From Pyrinomonadaceae bacterium (GTDB lineage Bacteria > Acidobacteriota > Blastocatellia > Pyrinomonadales > Pyrinomonadaceae), in contig JANQRU010000004.1 in NCBI GenBank assembly GCA_028284415.1, forward strand, positions 1,736,001 to 1,800,000: 64,000 nt of DNA, read 5' to 3'. Both the position numbers and the translations under genes were made by a program. The notes beneath the pieces are model-generated. The model ran no database searches. It had not been told where the DNA came from and saw only the letters and a program-made list of their open reading frames with translations. Shown one piece after another: positions 36,457 to 45,110 of this stretch (the first letter of the stretch is position 1; each line of letters opens with the position of its first letter).

Positions 36457-36819
36457 ATGTCAGAAGTAAAAGATTTTCGTTTTGCAGGAACAGTTGACCA
36501 TTTAGCAGTTAAATGTGAAGACCTCGAAAAAGATGTCGAAGAATATAAACGTCTGGGTTTTTCGGTTGAAACATTTTATGAGGATTGGGCGATGATGCGT
36601 GATCCTAAAGGGTTTGGGATCGCACTTCTTCCGCCGGATTCAAAACATCCGCCACACATCGCTTTGAAAGTTGACACTATGGAAGAACTTGAAGCGGCTG
36701 CCGAAAAAGAAGGTCGCCCGATCAAACCGCACCGCGATGGAACATCTTCATTCTACACAAAAGGTGTCAGTGGACAGATCGTTGAACTAATCTATTATCC
36801 TGAGGATTTTGGGCAATAA
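36457..36819 (+). CDS. VOC (glyoxalase/bleomycin resistance) family protein
   Basis: A 120-residue single VOC protein made of two beta-alpha-beta-beta-beta units. VDHLAVKCEDLEKDVEEYKRLGF opens the first unit (conserved H and K), PPHIALKV opens the second, and GQIVELIYYP closes it with a potential metal-ligand glutamate. Reaction unknown. AAAGGAG is spaced 8 bases from the ATG. It precedes the glycosylase gene by 7 bases and may be co-transcribed. Confidence 0.88.
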   Translation: MSEVKDFRFAGTVDHLAVKCEDLEKDVEEYKRLGFSVETFYEDWAMMRDPKGFGIALLPPDSKHPPHIALKVDTMEELEAAAEKEGRPIKPHRDGTSSFYTKGVSGQIVELIYYPEDFGQ

Positions 36820-36826
36820 GTTACTT

Positions 36827-37426
36827 ATGAAAAAATTGCCACGCAAGTTTTATGAGCGAGATGACACGCTTCAAATCGCAAAAGATTTACTTGGCAAAAC
36901 ATTGGTTGTTCCGAATGAAGGCGGCGAAAGAATTTCGGGAAAGATCGTCGAATTGGAAGCCTATCTCGGCGAAAAAGATAAAGCCGCCCACGCCTATAAA
37001 AACTTGCGTACAAAACGCACTGAAATTCTTTTTGGTAATGGCGGTTTTGCGTACATATTTTTGATTTATGGCATTTATAATCAGCTAAATATCGTTGCCG
37101 GAAGAAAAGAAACTCCCCATTGCATTTTGATTCGCGGTATCGAACCGCTCGAAGGAATAGAAAAAATGCGTGAAAGGCGTGGCAAAATGAAAGACACAAA
37201 TCTTACATCAGGTCCCGGCAAACTCTGCATCGCCTTCGATATTGATAAAACATTTTACGGCGAAGATTTGCTCGGCAATAGAATCTGGATCGAAGAAGGT
37301 GAGAAAATTCCCAAAGGCAAAATCGTTTCAGGAAAACGTATCGGGATAGATTACGCTGAAGAATACGCAGAAAAGCCTTGGCGGTTCTGGGTGAAAGAAA
37401 ATCCATACGTGAGCCGTTTAGCTTAA
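36827..37426 (+). CDS. DNA-3-methyladenine glycosylase (AAG/MPG family)
   Basis: A 199-residue alkyladenine glycosylase. The family order is visible: AKDLLGKTLVV, the catalytic region VELEAYLGEKDKAAHA, RTEILFGNGGFAYIFLIYG (AYVYLIYG-like core), and LTSGPGKLCIAFDI. It excises alkylated purines in base-excision repair. The ATG at 36827 is chosen; the frame can be extended to a TTG at 36809, but that lies within the last codons of the VOC gene. Confidence 0.95.
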   Translation: MKKLPRKFYERDDTLQIAKDLLGKTLVVPNEGGERISGKIVELEAYLGEKDKAAHAYKNLRTKRTEILFGNGGFAYIFLIYGIYNQLNIVAGRKETPHCILIRGIEPLEGIEKMRERRGKMKDTNLTSGPGKLCIAFDIDKTFYGEDLLGNRIWIEEGEKIPKGKIVSGKRIGIDYAEEYAEKPWRFWVKENPYVSRLA

Positions 37427-37538
37427 AACTCAAAAATATCCAGCCATTTTTATGCTATTTATTCAAAGAACTTTTAGAAAACTTTCACGGCATTTTTAAG
37501 TTGTTTGTTTTCAAACTATGTTATAACTATTGGCAGTT

Positions 37539-38492
37539 ATGAAATTAATGAGTGCCAAAAAAATATCTACCAACTTTCTTCTTTTATTAATCTTTTCTAT
37601 AACCACTTTTTCCCAAACGATTGCAGAGAAACAACGTGAGTTTAATTTTTGGATTGGTGAGTGGGATGTCAATTTGCGGGTTTTGCAAAAAGATAATACT
37701 TGGAAAGATCAGCATAAATCGGTCGCACGCATTTATTCGATATTAGATGGCAAGGCGATCTTAGAACTTTGGAATGAAAAACAAAACGGCATTCTCGGTT
37801 ACAGTCTCCGTTATTTTAATCCAAAGAAAAATAAGTGGGATTTATGGCTAAACTGGGCAGGCAAAAACCGTTCGGGAACAAATGGCTTAGAGGGAAGTTT
37901 TCGTCACGGACGCGGCGAATTCTTTGCCGAGACAAAAGTTGCCGATGATAAAACACGCAAGTTCCGTTATACATTTTCCGATGTAACTCCAAATTCTTTG
38001 CGTTGGGATAATGGAACATCGGATGATGGCGGAAAAACCTGGTCGGGAAACTGGATCATGGAATTTACAAGGCGAGCAAAAATTGCTCCCGCCATTGATA
38101 AAGAGAAAAATTTGCTGACATATTTTAATGGCTCGCGTTGTGATATGCCCGAATTTAGTGTTTTGAAAAGACTTTCAGCTAATAATAAAAACAACTCTTC
38201 TCTGAGGCTTTATAATATTCTTGATGGCTGTATTGTCATCGGTTTTATCAAGAAAAAAAATACAAGAGCATTTTTTACTTTAACCTTTAACACCTTTGCA
38301 AAATTGTATGAGCTTACCTATTTAGACGATAAAACTGCGACTGCTTTGGCGATGTATTACGGCAACAGAACAAATGATGGCTTTGAATTACAAAAACGCG
38401 GAGTAATCGAAAAAGCCATTATCAAAGCAGACCAAACAATCAAATCAATTGAATTGGAGTACGAAGGAAAAACGCAAAAAATCGAATTTTAG
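37539..38492 (+). CDS. Exported DUF1579-like protein
   Basis: A 317-residue exported protein. The signal peptide ends TTFSQT. FNFWIGEWDVNLRVLQ opens a beta-barrel-like domain similar to DUF1579-type proteins (F-x-G-x-W-x-V pattern). A second, related-looking half starts near residue 185 (LLTYFNGSRCDMPEF). I take the ATG at 37539; the frame can start at a TTG at 37530. Function unknown. It is convergent with the next gene, with 4 bases between stops. Confidence 0.7.
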   Translation: MKLMSAKKISTNFLLLLIFSITTFSQTIAEKQREFNFWIGEWDVNLRVLQKDNTWKDQHKSVARIYSILDGKAILELWNEKQNGILGYSLRYFNPKKNKWDLWLNWAGKNRSGTNGLEGSFRHGRGEFFAETKVADDKTRKFRYTFSDVTPNSLRWDNGTSDDGGKTWSGNWIMEFTRRAKIAPAIDKEKNLLTYFNGSRCDMPEFSVLKRLSANNKNNSSLRLYNILDGCIVIGFIKKKNTRAFFTLTFNTFAKLYELTYLDDKTATALAMYYGNRTNDGFELQKRGVIEKAIIKADQTIKSIELEYEGKTQKIEF

Positions 38493-38496
38493 ATTC

Positions 38497-39804
38497 TTAG
38501 TAATACTCAATGGTTCTCATATCTATATTTCGTAAGGTTAAAACAGATCTTCCGTTTTTGGTTTTTTTGTTATATCTTTCGCGTATAATCCAGTTATTGT
38601 TAGAATCAAACTTTTTATATTTATAAATTGATTGACTCCCGATTTTCTTAGTTCTAACATCAGTAGTTGATTTCTCGATCACATTTCCATCAGCGTCCAA
38701 TTTATAGTTGTATTGCTGGTTCAACTCTCCATTTACAGAATATATTAACTGTGTTCTCTTATTACTATTGTACTTGTTGACATACTTTAACCAGACTTCT
38801 CCATTATTCTGATACATTATTTTTTCAGCTAATTTTCCAAGCTCATCGTATTTATAAGTGTATCTGTTTGAATATCTAAGGTCTCTTTTAGCTACTTCTT
38901 CGGGATTGGGATTAACAGTTGAGATGCTAAAGACTCCCGTTGTAGCATACTGATTGTCATATTTTACGGTTTTCCAATCACTAACTCTTTTTGAATCAAT
39001 ATATCCCCAAACCGTAACGTCAAACGGATAACCATTTGTATAATTGATTTCTTTTATCAAGTTACCTTGTTCGTTATAAAAGTATTCTGAGGACTTGAGC
39101 TTTTTACCTGTCTTATCTTGAGTGTATTCAATGATGGATTTCACTTTGCCTTTAAGGTTCTCGTCTTCGGCATCTGATTTTAATTTTTTTGCTACTGGGG
39201 ATTGTGGTAAAGGTTTGGGAGTTGCTTCTTTTACCTGCTGAGCCAATCTGATTTTAGGATCAAGTAATTTGAAAGAGTCTAAAATAGCAAACGCTACCTT
39301 TTTATCTTTGGATTTTGAAATAGCAACTGATACAGAATACAGCTTTTCTTTAACAAAAAATATTCTTATAAAAGCTCTCGAATCAGGGTAAACTGCCTCA
39401 AGTTCGTACCCAGAGTTACCCTTGAATGAATAAGACTTTTGTCTGTATGGAGCATTTTTGGATTTTATATCTGCGATTACTCCTGATTTGTAACTTTCTA
39501 AAAAGGACTGTCTGTATTTATCGGTTAATTTGTCATCTTCATCAGGGAATAGCTTGATGTATTGAACAACGTAATTATATTCAGCTGGTTTTGTCCAAAT
39601 GAGACGTCTTCCTTCACCCATGTAATTTAAGCGTTTGGAAGGAATTTCGATAGAAGAAGTTGGATTTGCAGGAACATTGAGGCTAAAGTTTCCCTCACCT
39701 GATAAAAACATCTCCTGATCTGTCTTTTCAGATTGGCTAAAAGCTAAAACTGAAAATAGTGTTAAGAAGAATGTGAATAGTGATAATTTTGAGATTCTTT
39801 TCAT
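38497..39804 (-). CDS. Exported protein with YD-repeat-like C-terminal half
   Basis: A 435-residue exported protein (signal peptide ending LAFSQ). The N-terminal half (about 30-195) has a GEGNFSLNVP opening and a FKGNSGYELEAVYPDSRAF segment and may bind or sense something outside the cell. The C-terminal half (about 225-435) contains repeated tyrosine-aspartate/asparagine strands (YFYNEQGNLIKEI, YKYDELGKLAEKI, YKLDADGNVIEKS, YKKFDSNNNWIIRE) that match the YD/RHS-like repeat pattern. No toxin tip or core domain is present. Function unknown. Confidence 0.72.
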   Translation of the reverse strand: MKRISKLSLFTFFLTLFSVLAFSQSEKTDQEMFLSGEGNFSLNVPANPTSSIEIPSKRLNYMGEGRRLIWTKPAEYNYVVQYIKLFPDEDDKLTDKYRQSFLESYKSGVIADIKSKNAPYRQKSYSFKGNSGYELEAVYPDSRAFIRIFFVKEKLYSVSVAISKSKDKKVAFAILDSFKLLDPKIRLAQQVKEATPKPLPQSPVAKKLKSDAEDENLKGKVKSIIEYTQDKTGKKLKSSEYFYNEQGNLIKEINYTNGYPFDVTVWGYIDSKRVSDWKTVKYDNQYATTGVFSISTVNPNPEEVAKRDLRYSNRYTYKYDELGKLAEKIMYQNNGEVWLKYVNKYNSNKRTQLIYSVNGELNQQYNYKLDADGNVIEKSTTDVRTKKIGSQSIYKYKKFDSNNNWIIRERYNKKTKNGRSVLTLRNIDMRTIEYY

Positions 39805-39891
39805 ATGAATTTTTCTTTTTTGAGTTAAGTTATTAATCGAATTATTTTTACCACAGGGAAATTGATTTGTGAAAAAGAGAAATTTTTAGGA

Positions 39892-41259
39892 TCAACGATT
39901 TTTTAATTCGTTCAATACTTTTACAAACTTTCTGTAAACTATTTCTTGGTCAATAAATTTGCCGTTTACGACTTTCCATTTACCTTTTGAAATTGTTCCT
40001 AACTGCATTGTTTCATCGGATGAATAGATAATTGTATTTAGCAAATTTTCATTTGAAGTCATTTGGATAAGCGGATGTTTGGCAGAAATAACACAGGCAT
40101 TTAATGGCTGACTGACGGCAAAGTAACTTTCTTCAAAGTTGTTCATTGCCTTTCTACCTGTAATTGTTGCTTGCTGAATTGCATATGAACCGCTGTTTCC
40201 ATTTGAACTGTCGGTAAAAGTATTTCGTTTGTGAGTTGTTAATCGTTGTCCATAATCAAGCAACCGCAGTTCTTCAAAAGGATTCAATGAAACATGAGAA
40301 TCTGTTCCGATGCTCCAATTACCACCCAACTCTTGAAATTTGCGAAGCGGGAAAATCCCATCGCCTAAGTTTCCTTCAGTTGTGGGACAAAGGACGACAT
40401 TTACTTTGTTTTTAGCTAACCCTTCGATTTCAAAGTCGTCAAGGTGTGTTGCGTGAACAAAATGAAATCTGTCCGATAGTTCGATATTGTCGAGCATCCA
40501 CTGGACAGGGCGTTTACCTAAGAATTCAACACAATCTTTGACTTCTTTAAGTTGTTCAGAAATGTGTATGTGAAAAGGGACATTTTTTGGAAAGTTTTCG
40601 GCGACTTCTCTAATCGTTTGAAGTTCGACTCCACGCATTGAATGAATTCCGATTCCGATATTTGCTCGGTCGTAATCTTTGCAGGCTTTCTCCGTTGCTT
40701 CATACAGTTTTTGGTAATCTTCAATTGTTTCTGAAATAAAACGTCTTTGATTTTCTTCAGCAGGTTTGTTGAATCCACCTTTCTGATAAAAAATTGGAAT
40801 TAAAGTTATGCCGATTCCGACGGATTTTGCGGCTGAGATGAGACGCGAACCCATTTCGGCTAAGTCGCTAAAAGGTTCTCCATTTTTGTCGTGATGCAAG
40901 TAATGAAATTCGGCAACATTCGTGTAGCCATGGCGAAGCATTTCCGAGTAAAGCATGGTTGCAATCGCTTCAAATTGGTCGGGATTAACGGAGAGTGCAA
41001 GTTTGTACATCGCTTCCCGCCAACTCCAGAAATCGCTTTGTGTAGCCGAAATTGAATGGTTTTCAGCAAGTCCAGCCATCGCATATTGAAATGAATGAGA
41101 ATGTGCATTCTGAAATGCTGGAATTGCATAGCCTTGAACAAAGTTGGATGAATCAGAATTTTCCACAATTGAGGTAATTAAGCCCGTTCCATCAATTTCA
41201 ACAGAAACATTTTCAAGCCAACCTTCATTTTGAAGTAATTTTTTGAAGTGAAATTTCAT
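39892..41259 (-). CDS. hutF: Formimidoylglutamate deiminase
   Basis: A 455-residue amidohydrolase of the HutF type. Zinc ligands H53 and H55 lie in NAHSHSFQ, followed by IGIHSMRGV, the third histidine in FHIHISEQ, VHATHLDD, LCPTTEGNLGDGIFP and the catalytic aspartate in IGTDSHVSLNPFEELRLL. HutF removes ammonia from N-formimidoyl-glutamate to give N-formylglutamate in the five-step histidine pathway. The next enzyme of that route, N-formylglutamate amidohydrolase, is encoded 32 bases upstream on the same strand, which supports the assignment. Confidence 0.95.
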   Translation of the reverse strand: MKFHFKKLLQNEGWLENVSVEIDGTGLITSIVENSDSSNFVQGYAIPAFQNAHSHSFQYAMAGLAENHSISATQSDFWSWREAMYKLALSVNPDQFEAIATMLYSEMLRHGYTNVAEFHYLHHDKNGEPFSDLAEMGSRLISAAKSVGIGITLIPIFYQKGGFNKPAEENQRRFISETIEDYQKLYEATEKACKDYDRANIGIGIHSMRGVELQTIREVAENFPKNVPFHIHISEQLKEVKDCVEFLGKRPVQWMLDNIELSDRFHFVHATHLDDFEIEGLAKNKVNVVLCPTTEGNLGDGIFPLRKFQELGGNWSIGTDSHVSLNPFEELRLLDYGQRLTTHKRNTFTDSSNGNSGSYAIQQATITGRKAMNNFEESYFAVSQPLNACVISAKHPLIQMTSNENLLNTIIYSSDETMQLGTISKGKWKVVNGKFIDQEIVYRKFVKVLNELKNR

Positions 41260-41291
41260 AGTTTATTTTTACGCGAAGTTTGCGAAAAATA

Positions 41292-42095
41292 TCAGAGTAA
41301 ATCTATCAAATTCTCAAAAGTTCTTCTCAAAAGTTCTTTTACCTTTTCAGCTTTTTCATAATCATAATCCAATTCGTCATTTTTCATATACAAATCTTTT
41401 GACATCTCCAATTGCAAAGCATGGACTCCTTTTTCAGGATTTCCTTTAGAGCGGGTTAAATAGCCGCCTTTGAATGGATCGTTATGATTAACTTGCCAGT
41501 TGCTTGATTTCAGAGAGTTTAAGGCTGTTTCGATGAACTTTTTATCTGCTGTTTTCCCATCATTATTTCCCAAAATAAAATCAGGAAAAAGTTCTTGACG
41601 AATAGTCTTAACTTGTCTGCGAATAGAATGAGCATCCCAGAAAATTACTTGTCCAAATTTTGACTTTAATTCCTCAATAATTTCATCAATTTTTTTATGG
41701 TATGGATAAAAATACGTTTGGAGCCTTCTTTCAATTTCCTCGTCATTTGGTTCAAACTCTTTTTTTACATAAATATCTTCGCTGAGAAAGGTCGTTTTTG
41801 GACAGAGTTCTGTAATTAATCTCCCATCATTGTAAAGCGGTTTACTGTTTGGTTCACGATTAAGATCAATTACCCAACGTGAATATTTTGCGTATATGAC
41901 CGTTATCCCTAAGTCATTCACAAAATCATAAAGCTTTTCCAAATCCCAGTCAGTATCGTCTAAAACTTCGACCAACTCGGGAACATATTGACCTTTCAAT
42001 TCAACAGGAAATTCAGTTCCCCGATGCGGAATGCTTAAAACAAATGGGATTTTTTCATCCTTTGGTTCAAGTAAATAAAAAGGAATTTCTGCCAT
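41292..42095 (-). CDS. hutG: N-formylglutamate amidohydrolase
   Basis: A 267-residue FGase-family hydrolase. Visible segments are LSIPHRGTEFP, DDTDWDLEKLYDF, YSRWVIDLNREPNSKPLY and the metal-binding WDAHSIRRQV, with a terminal MSKDLYM region. It releases formate and glutamate from N-formylglutamate. With hutF immediately downstream, the pair covers the last two steps of histidine breakdown; hutH, hutU and hutI are not in the window. A terminator separates it from the peptidase operon upstream. Confidence 0.93.
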   Translation of the reverse strand: MAEIPFYLLEPKDEKIPFVLSIPHRGTEFPVELKGQYVPELVEVLDDTDWDLEKLYDFVNDLGITVIYAKYSRWVIDLNREPNSKPLYNDGRLITELCPKTTFLSEDIYVKKEFEPNDEEIERRLQTYFYPYHKKIDEIIEELKSKFGQVIFWDAHSIRRQVKTIRQELFPDFILGNNDGKTADKKFIETALNSLKSSNWQVNHNDPFKGGYLTRSKGNPEKGVHALQLEMSKDLYMKNDELDYDYEKAEKVKELLRRTFENLIDLL

Positions 42096-42121
42096 AGCTA
42101 CTAAAAAATAGCAGAAATAAA

Positions 42122-42160
42122 AAAAGCCGTCTAAGGTTTTTTCAAACTCAGACGGCTTTT
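42122..42160. terminator. Bidirectional-looking intrinsic terminator
   Basis: An 11-bp perfect stem (AAAAGCCGTCT at 42122-42132, AGACGGCTTTT at 42150-42160) has T/A runs at both ends. It lies 25 bases beyond the blaR1-like stop on the minus strand. Confidence 0.85.
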
Positions 42161-42184
42161 GATGAAAAATATTGCAGAAAGTTT

Positions 42185-43687
42185 TTAGTTTTCTGTTTCC
42201 AGTTCTTTCATTTGTAGCTTTATTTCCTTGTATTTGGCTTTGGCTTCCTCTTCCGAGAGTTTACCTTCTTTGACGGCTTGTTTTAATTCTGTCGCTTTCA
42301 TTTTCAGCTTATACATTTTAAGTTTCTTTTTGCCTTGTTCAGGAGTAATTTGTCCTGAATCGACAGCAGATTTTATCTTAAACTTAGCCATATACATGCG
42401 GTTTGCAGATATTTTAGCCTTAGCTTCCTCTTTGGTCATTTCTCCCGAAGCAACCGCTGCCTTAATTTTATAAGCTTCCAGATTGAGCTTGTATCCTTTA
42501 AGTTTTACTTTGCCTTGCTCAGGCGTTATTTTTCCTGCGGCGACTGCTGATTCAATCTTCTTCTCTGCCATTTTAAGTTTGTATTCAGCCATTCTTACCT
42601 TGGCTTGTTCAGGAGTCATTTCTCCTGCTTCAACGGCAGTTTTAAGTTGGGTTTCAACTTCTTTTAGGTTTTGACTTGAGCCAATTTCCTGAGCATTAAC
42701 AAATCCAAAAGGAAGGATTAATGCTGCAAAGAAGATGCCTAAAAATTGAAACTTTCTTGAAGGGATTCGACTATGTTGGTTTGATAAAATCATATTAATT
42801 CTCCTAAGTAAATTTCCGCCACTATTTATTTTGCTTGCCATGGACGGGAGGCGGAGTGCCGACCCGGCAAAACTTTCGACAGCATCCAAAAGCGATGTTG
42901 CATATTGATGTGGTTTGGGTTTAAGAATCGTTAAAATTTGTGCATCACAACAGATTTCTTCATATGCACGCAAGTTCTTCTGGGCTAACCAAACGACCGG
43001 ATTCCACCAGAATAAAATCGCGGTTAAGCATTCAACCCAGCGGACTAAGTAATCTTTTCTTTGAACATGAGCCAGCTCATGAGCGAGGACTAAACGTAGA
43101 TTTTCGGTATCCATTTTTTCAATCAAAACAAACGGAACAAAAACTTGAATTGTGCCACCAATCCACCAGACCATCGGAGAAATCTCAGCAGAGGTTGTTT
43201 TAATTAACGGAACTTTTTTCAGATTCAATTTATCTGAAACGTCTTCAGCAATTTTATAGACGGAATCGGGAGCAACTTCTGAGCTGATTTTTAATAGACG
43301 ATTAAACTTGACAATGCGAACTACTGACCACACAAGAGCAAATAAAATCCCCAATCCCCAAATCATTGGTAAATAAGTTTGGGCATAAGCAACGAAGGTG
43401 TATGAATTATCCTCAATAGCTTGTGTATTCGCAGCTTGTTGTGTTTCCGTAGTAATAGCAAAATTTTCTACATTAGCTGGTTGGGTTTGGAAAAGTGAAA
43501 GCGGATCAGACAAGCCGGGAATAGTTAAAAGAGATGGCATCAGAAGTTTTACTAAAACTAAAAGCCAAAGCAGATGTGCAAGGCGTGGTCTGTTTGTCCA
43601 TTTGCCAACAATAATCGCAACTATTGCAATCAAAAAAGAAAAAATCGCGTTGCTGATGCCGATTTCAATAAGCATATCAATCATCAT
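42185..43687 (-). CDS. BlaR1-like M56 membrane metallopeptidase with five 30-residue repeats
   Basis: A 500-residue M56 peptidase. Membrane segments are at about 12-28, 36-56, 105-125, 215-235 and 313-332. The zinc motif is HELAH (H203, E204, H207), with EEICCDA at 243-249 as the third-ligand region. Instead of a penicillin-binding sensor domain, residues 345-500 hold five tandem repeats of exactly 30 residues, each beginning A-V-x-x-G-x-(I/M/L)-(T/S)-x-E at residues 351, 381, 411, 441 and 471. The ATG overlaps the blaI stop by 4 bases. It probably cleaves BlaI in response to an unknown envelope signal. Confidence 0.93.
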   Translation of the reverse strand: MMIDMLIEIGISNAIFSFLIAIVAIIVGKWTNRPRLAHLLWLLVLVKLLMPSLLTIPGLSDPLSLFQTQPANVENFAITTETQQAANTQAIEDNSYTFVAYAQTYLPMIWGLGILFALVWSVVRIVKFNRLLKISSEVAPDSVYKIAEDVSDKLNLKKVPLIKTTSAEISPMVWWIGGTIQVFVPFVLIEKMDTENLRLVLAHELAHVQRKDYLVRWVECLTAILFWWNPVVWLAQKNLRAYEEICCDAQILTILKPKPHQYATSLLDAVESFAGSALRLPSMASKINSGGNLLRRINMILSNQHSRIPSRKFQFLGIFFAALILPFGFVNAQEIGSSQNLKEVETQLKTAVEAGEMTPEQAKVRMAEYKLKMAEKKIESAVAAGKITPEQGKVKLKGYKLNLEAYKIKAAVASGEMTKEEAKAKISANRMYMAKFKIKSAVDSGQITPEQGKKKLKMYKLKMKATELKQAVKEGKLSEEEAKAKYKEIKLQMKELETEN

Positions 43688-44067
43688 TTTTCCTCGCTCT
43701 TTTTGTATTCGTCCAAAATATTTTTAATTTCTTCGATTTCCTCATCAGAAATTTTGCTTGTTTCAACAAGGTGCGTGATTAAAGGAGCAAAAGAGCCGGC
43801 AGTCAATTTTGAAGCCAATGATTCAAGTTGGCTAGCGGCATATTCCTGTCGTGTGATTTTTGCCATAAACATATGCACGTATTGGCTTCTATCACGCATC
43901 ACGAAATCTTTATCTTCTAGCCGCTGAAGTAATTTTTGCACTGTGCCGTGTTGGGCTTTTGTTGCCTTCGGATAAAGAGTTTCCCGTATCTGTCGTGCGG
44001 TAAGTTTTGTCTTTTCCCAAAGCAAATCCATGATTGCTAATTCTGAATTAGCCAAAGTTGGTTTCAT
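43684..44067 (-). CDS. BlaI/MecI/CopY-family transcriptional repressor
   Basis: A 127-residue winged-helix repressor. The DNA-binding part contains LANSELAIMDLLWEKTKLTARQI (conserved core, about 4-26), YPKATKAQHGTVQKLLQRLEDKDFV and RSQYVHMF. The C-terminal dimerisation region has LTAGSFAPLITHLVE. The ATG at 44067 is chosen because GAGGAGA is correctly spaced; an upstream TTG adds six residues that include this sequence. It is co-transcribed with the M56 peptidase and very probably represses its own promoter through the two palindromes upstream. Confidence 0.95.
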   Translation of the reverse strand: MKPTLANSELAIMDLLWEKTKLTARQIRETLYPKATKAQHGTVQKLLQRLEDKDFVMRDRSQYVHMFMAKITRQEYAASQLESLASKLTAGSFAPLITHLVETSKISDEEIEEIKNILDEYKKSEEK

Positions 44068-44095
44068 CTCTGTCTTTCTCCTCAAAGTTTGTAAA

Positions 44096-44133
44096 TACGA
44101 CGAAGTGTCGTAACTATACGACCGTTTGTCGTA
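44096..44133. promoter_or_regulatory. Two BlaI-type operators
   Basis: Two palindromes of form TACGAC-N5-GTCGTA lie at 44096-44112 and 44117-44133. Both half-sites are perfect in each. The second overlaps the promoter spacer and -10; the first covers the expected start of transcription. Confidence 0.85.
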
Positions 44134-44141
44134 TGTGTCAA
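44113..44141 (-). promoter_or_regulatory. Sigma-70 type promoter of the blaI-M56 operon
   Basis: On the minus strand TTGACA (44141-44136) and TATAGT (44118-44113) are separated by exactly 17 bases. The spacer contains the second operator, so repressor binding would block RNA polymerase. Confidence 0.85.
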
Positions 44142-44309
44142 GAAAATTTTTTTGATTGGATGAAAAAGAAATGATTTTAGGATTCTATTTCTGCTAAATA
44201 AATCATTATAAGGTCAGGCTTTTTACCGAAATTCTTTACAACAAACCAATGTGTAAATATACTTCCTCACATACATCGAAATGTAAAGATTTTAGGAGAG
44301 GCTTCAATT

Positions 44310-44876
44310 ATGAAAAAGGTATTATTTTTAACCGTATTATTAATGATTGTTTCATTAGGTTTAGGATGTCCTTCATCTCCGAGTGATCCAAATGCTAATG
44401 TTAATACAGAAAATTCTTCGTCTGAGACAACTGAAGGAAATAAATCCGAAACAGACGCTAATTCTGAAGATAAAACAGAAACCGATGGTAATAGCGAGGA
44501 TTCAAAAGATTCAGAAAATAAATCGGATTCTGATTCTACTGACGGCAAAAAAGATTCGGATAAAAAGGAAACTGGAACAGATAGTAGCAAAGAAACAAGC
44601 ACGACTTCGCAGGAAAAAGGTAGTGATAGAAATCTTGGCGAAAAAGCTGTGGAAGGAACAAAAGATGGTGTAAAAACAGGAGCAGAGAAAACTACTGACG
44701 CTACTAAGACTGGAGCACAAAAAACAGGTGGGGCAGTTAAAAAAGGAGCAAAGAAAACTACCAGAGCAACAAAAACAGGAGCTAAAAAGACTGCGGGGGC
44801 TGTTAAAAAAGGAGCTAAAAAAACTGCCGATGGTGCGAAGAAAGCAGGCAAAAAAGTAAAAGATATTTTTAACTGA
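44310..44876 (+). CDS. Lipoprotein with acidic half and Lys/Ala/Thr repeat half
   Basis: A 188-residue lipoprotein (lipobox LGLGC, C20). Residues about 25-95 are Ser/Asp/Glu/Asn-rich and strongly acidic. Residues about 108-188 are strongly basic and built from Lys-Lys-Gly-Ala units, including a near-duplicate 22-residue unit (TGAQKTGGAVKKGAKKT... and TGAKKTAGAVKKGAKKT...). The basic half resembles histone H1-like or LEA-type amphipathic helices by composition only. It probably sits on a membrane and contacts a polyanion such as peptidoglycan or LPS; this is inference. AGGAGAGG precedes the ATG. Confidence 0.8.
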   Translation: MKKVLFLTVLLMIVSLGLGCPSSPSDPNANVNTENSSSETTEGNKSETDANSEDKTETDGNSEDSKDSENKSDSDSTDGKKDSDKKETGTDSSKETSTTSQEKGSDRNLGEKAVEGTKDGVKTGAEKTTDATKTGAQKTGGAVKKGAKKTTRATKTGAKKTAGAVKKGAKKTADGAKKAGKKVKDIFN

Positions 44877-44912
44877 ATGAAATTAAGTATGTGAACTAAA
44901 TTAAGTTTTGAA

Positions 44913-45049
44913 AAGGAGTGTAAGCATCCCTATTCGCAAGTTCGCTGTTTTTTAGCGGACTAATTTGTTTCCTCATCCCTTAAATCATCAACCTTTTCTC
45001 GATTGCTAAAAGAAACGCAATCGTACAAGCAAGGATGCTCGCACTCCTT
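44913..45049. repeat. 137-bp imperfect inverted-repeat element with nested hairpins
   Basis: Terminal arms of 17 bases (44913-44929 and 45033-45049) pair at 15 positions. Inside are a 7-bp hairpin (CGATTGC at 45000-45006, GCAATCG at 45017-45023) and a small CGCT/AGCG hairpin (44943-44957). It fills the spacer before the iminopeptidase gene and looks like a small non-coding repeat or MITE-like element; no target duplication is apparent. A CTGAAATCTGTAATTTG word tract follows (45056-45085). Confidence 0.65.
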
Positions 45050-45110
45050 CCAAACATCTGAAATCTGTAATTTGTAATCTGAAAACCTTTTCCTGTATTA
45101 TTTCGCCTAT

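Noticed and set aside
44267..44851. 194-codon minus-strand frame rich in Phe, Ala, Pro and Val
   Set aside because: It is the antisense of the Lys/Ala repeat of the lipoprotein gene; repeats in one strand give long open frames in the other.
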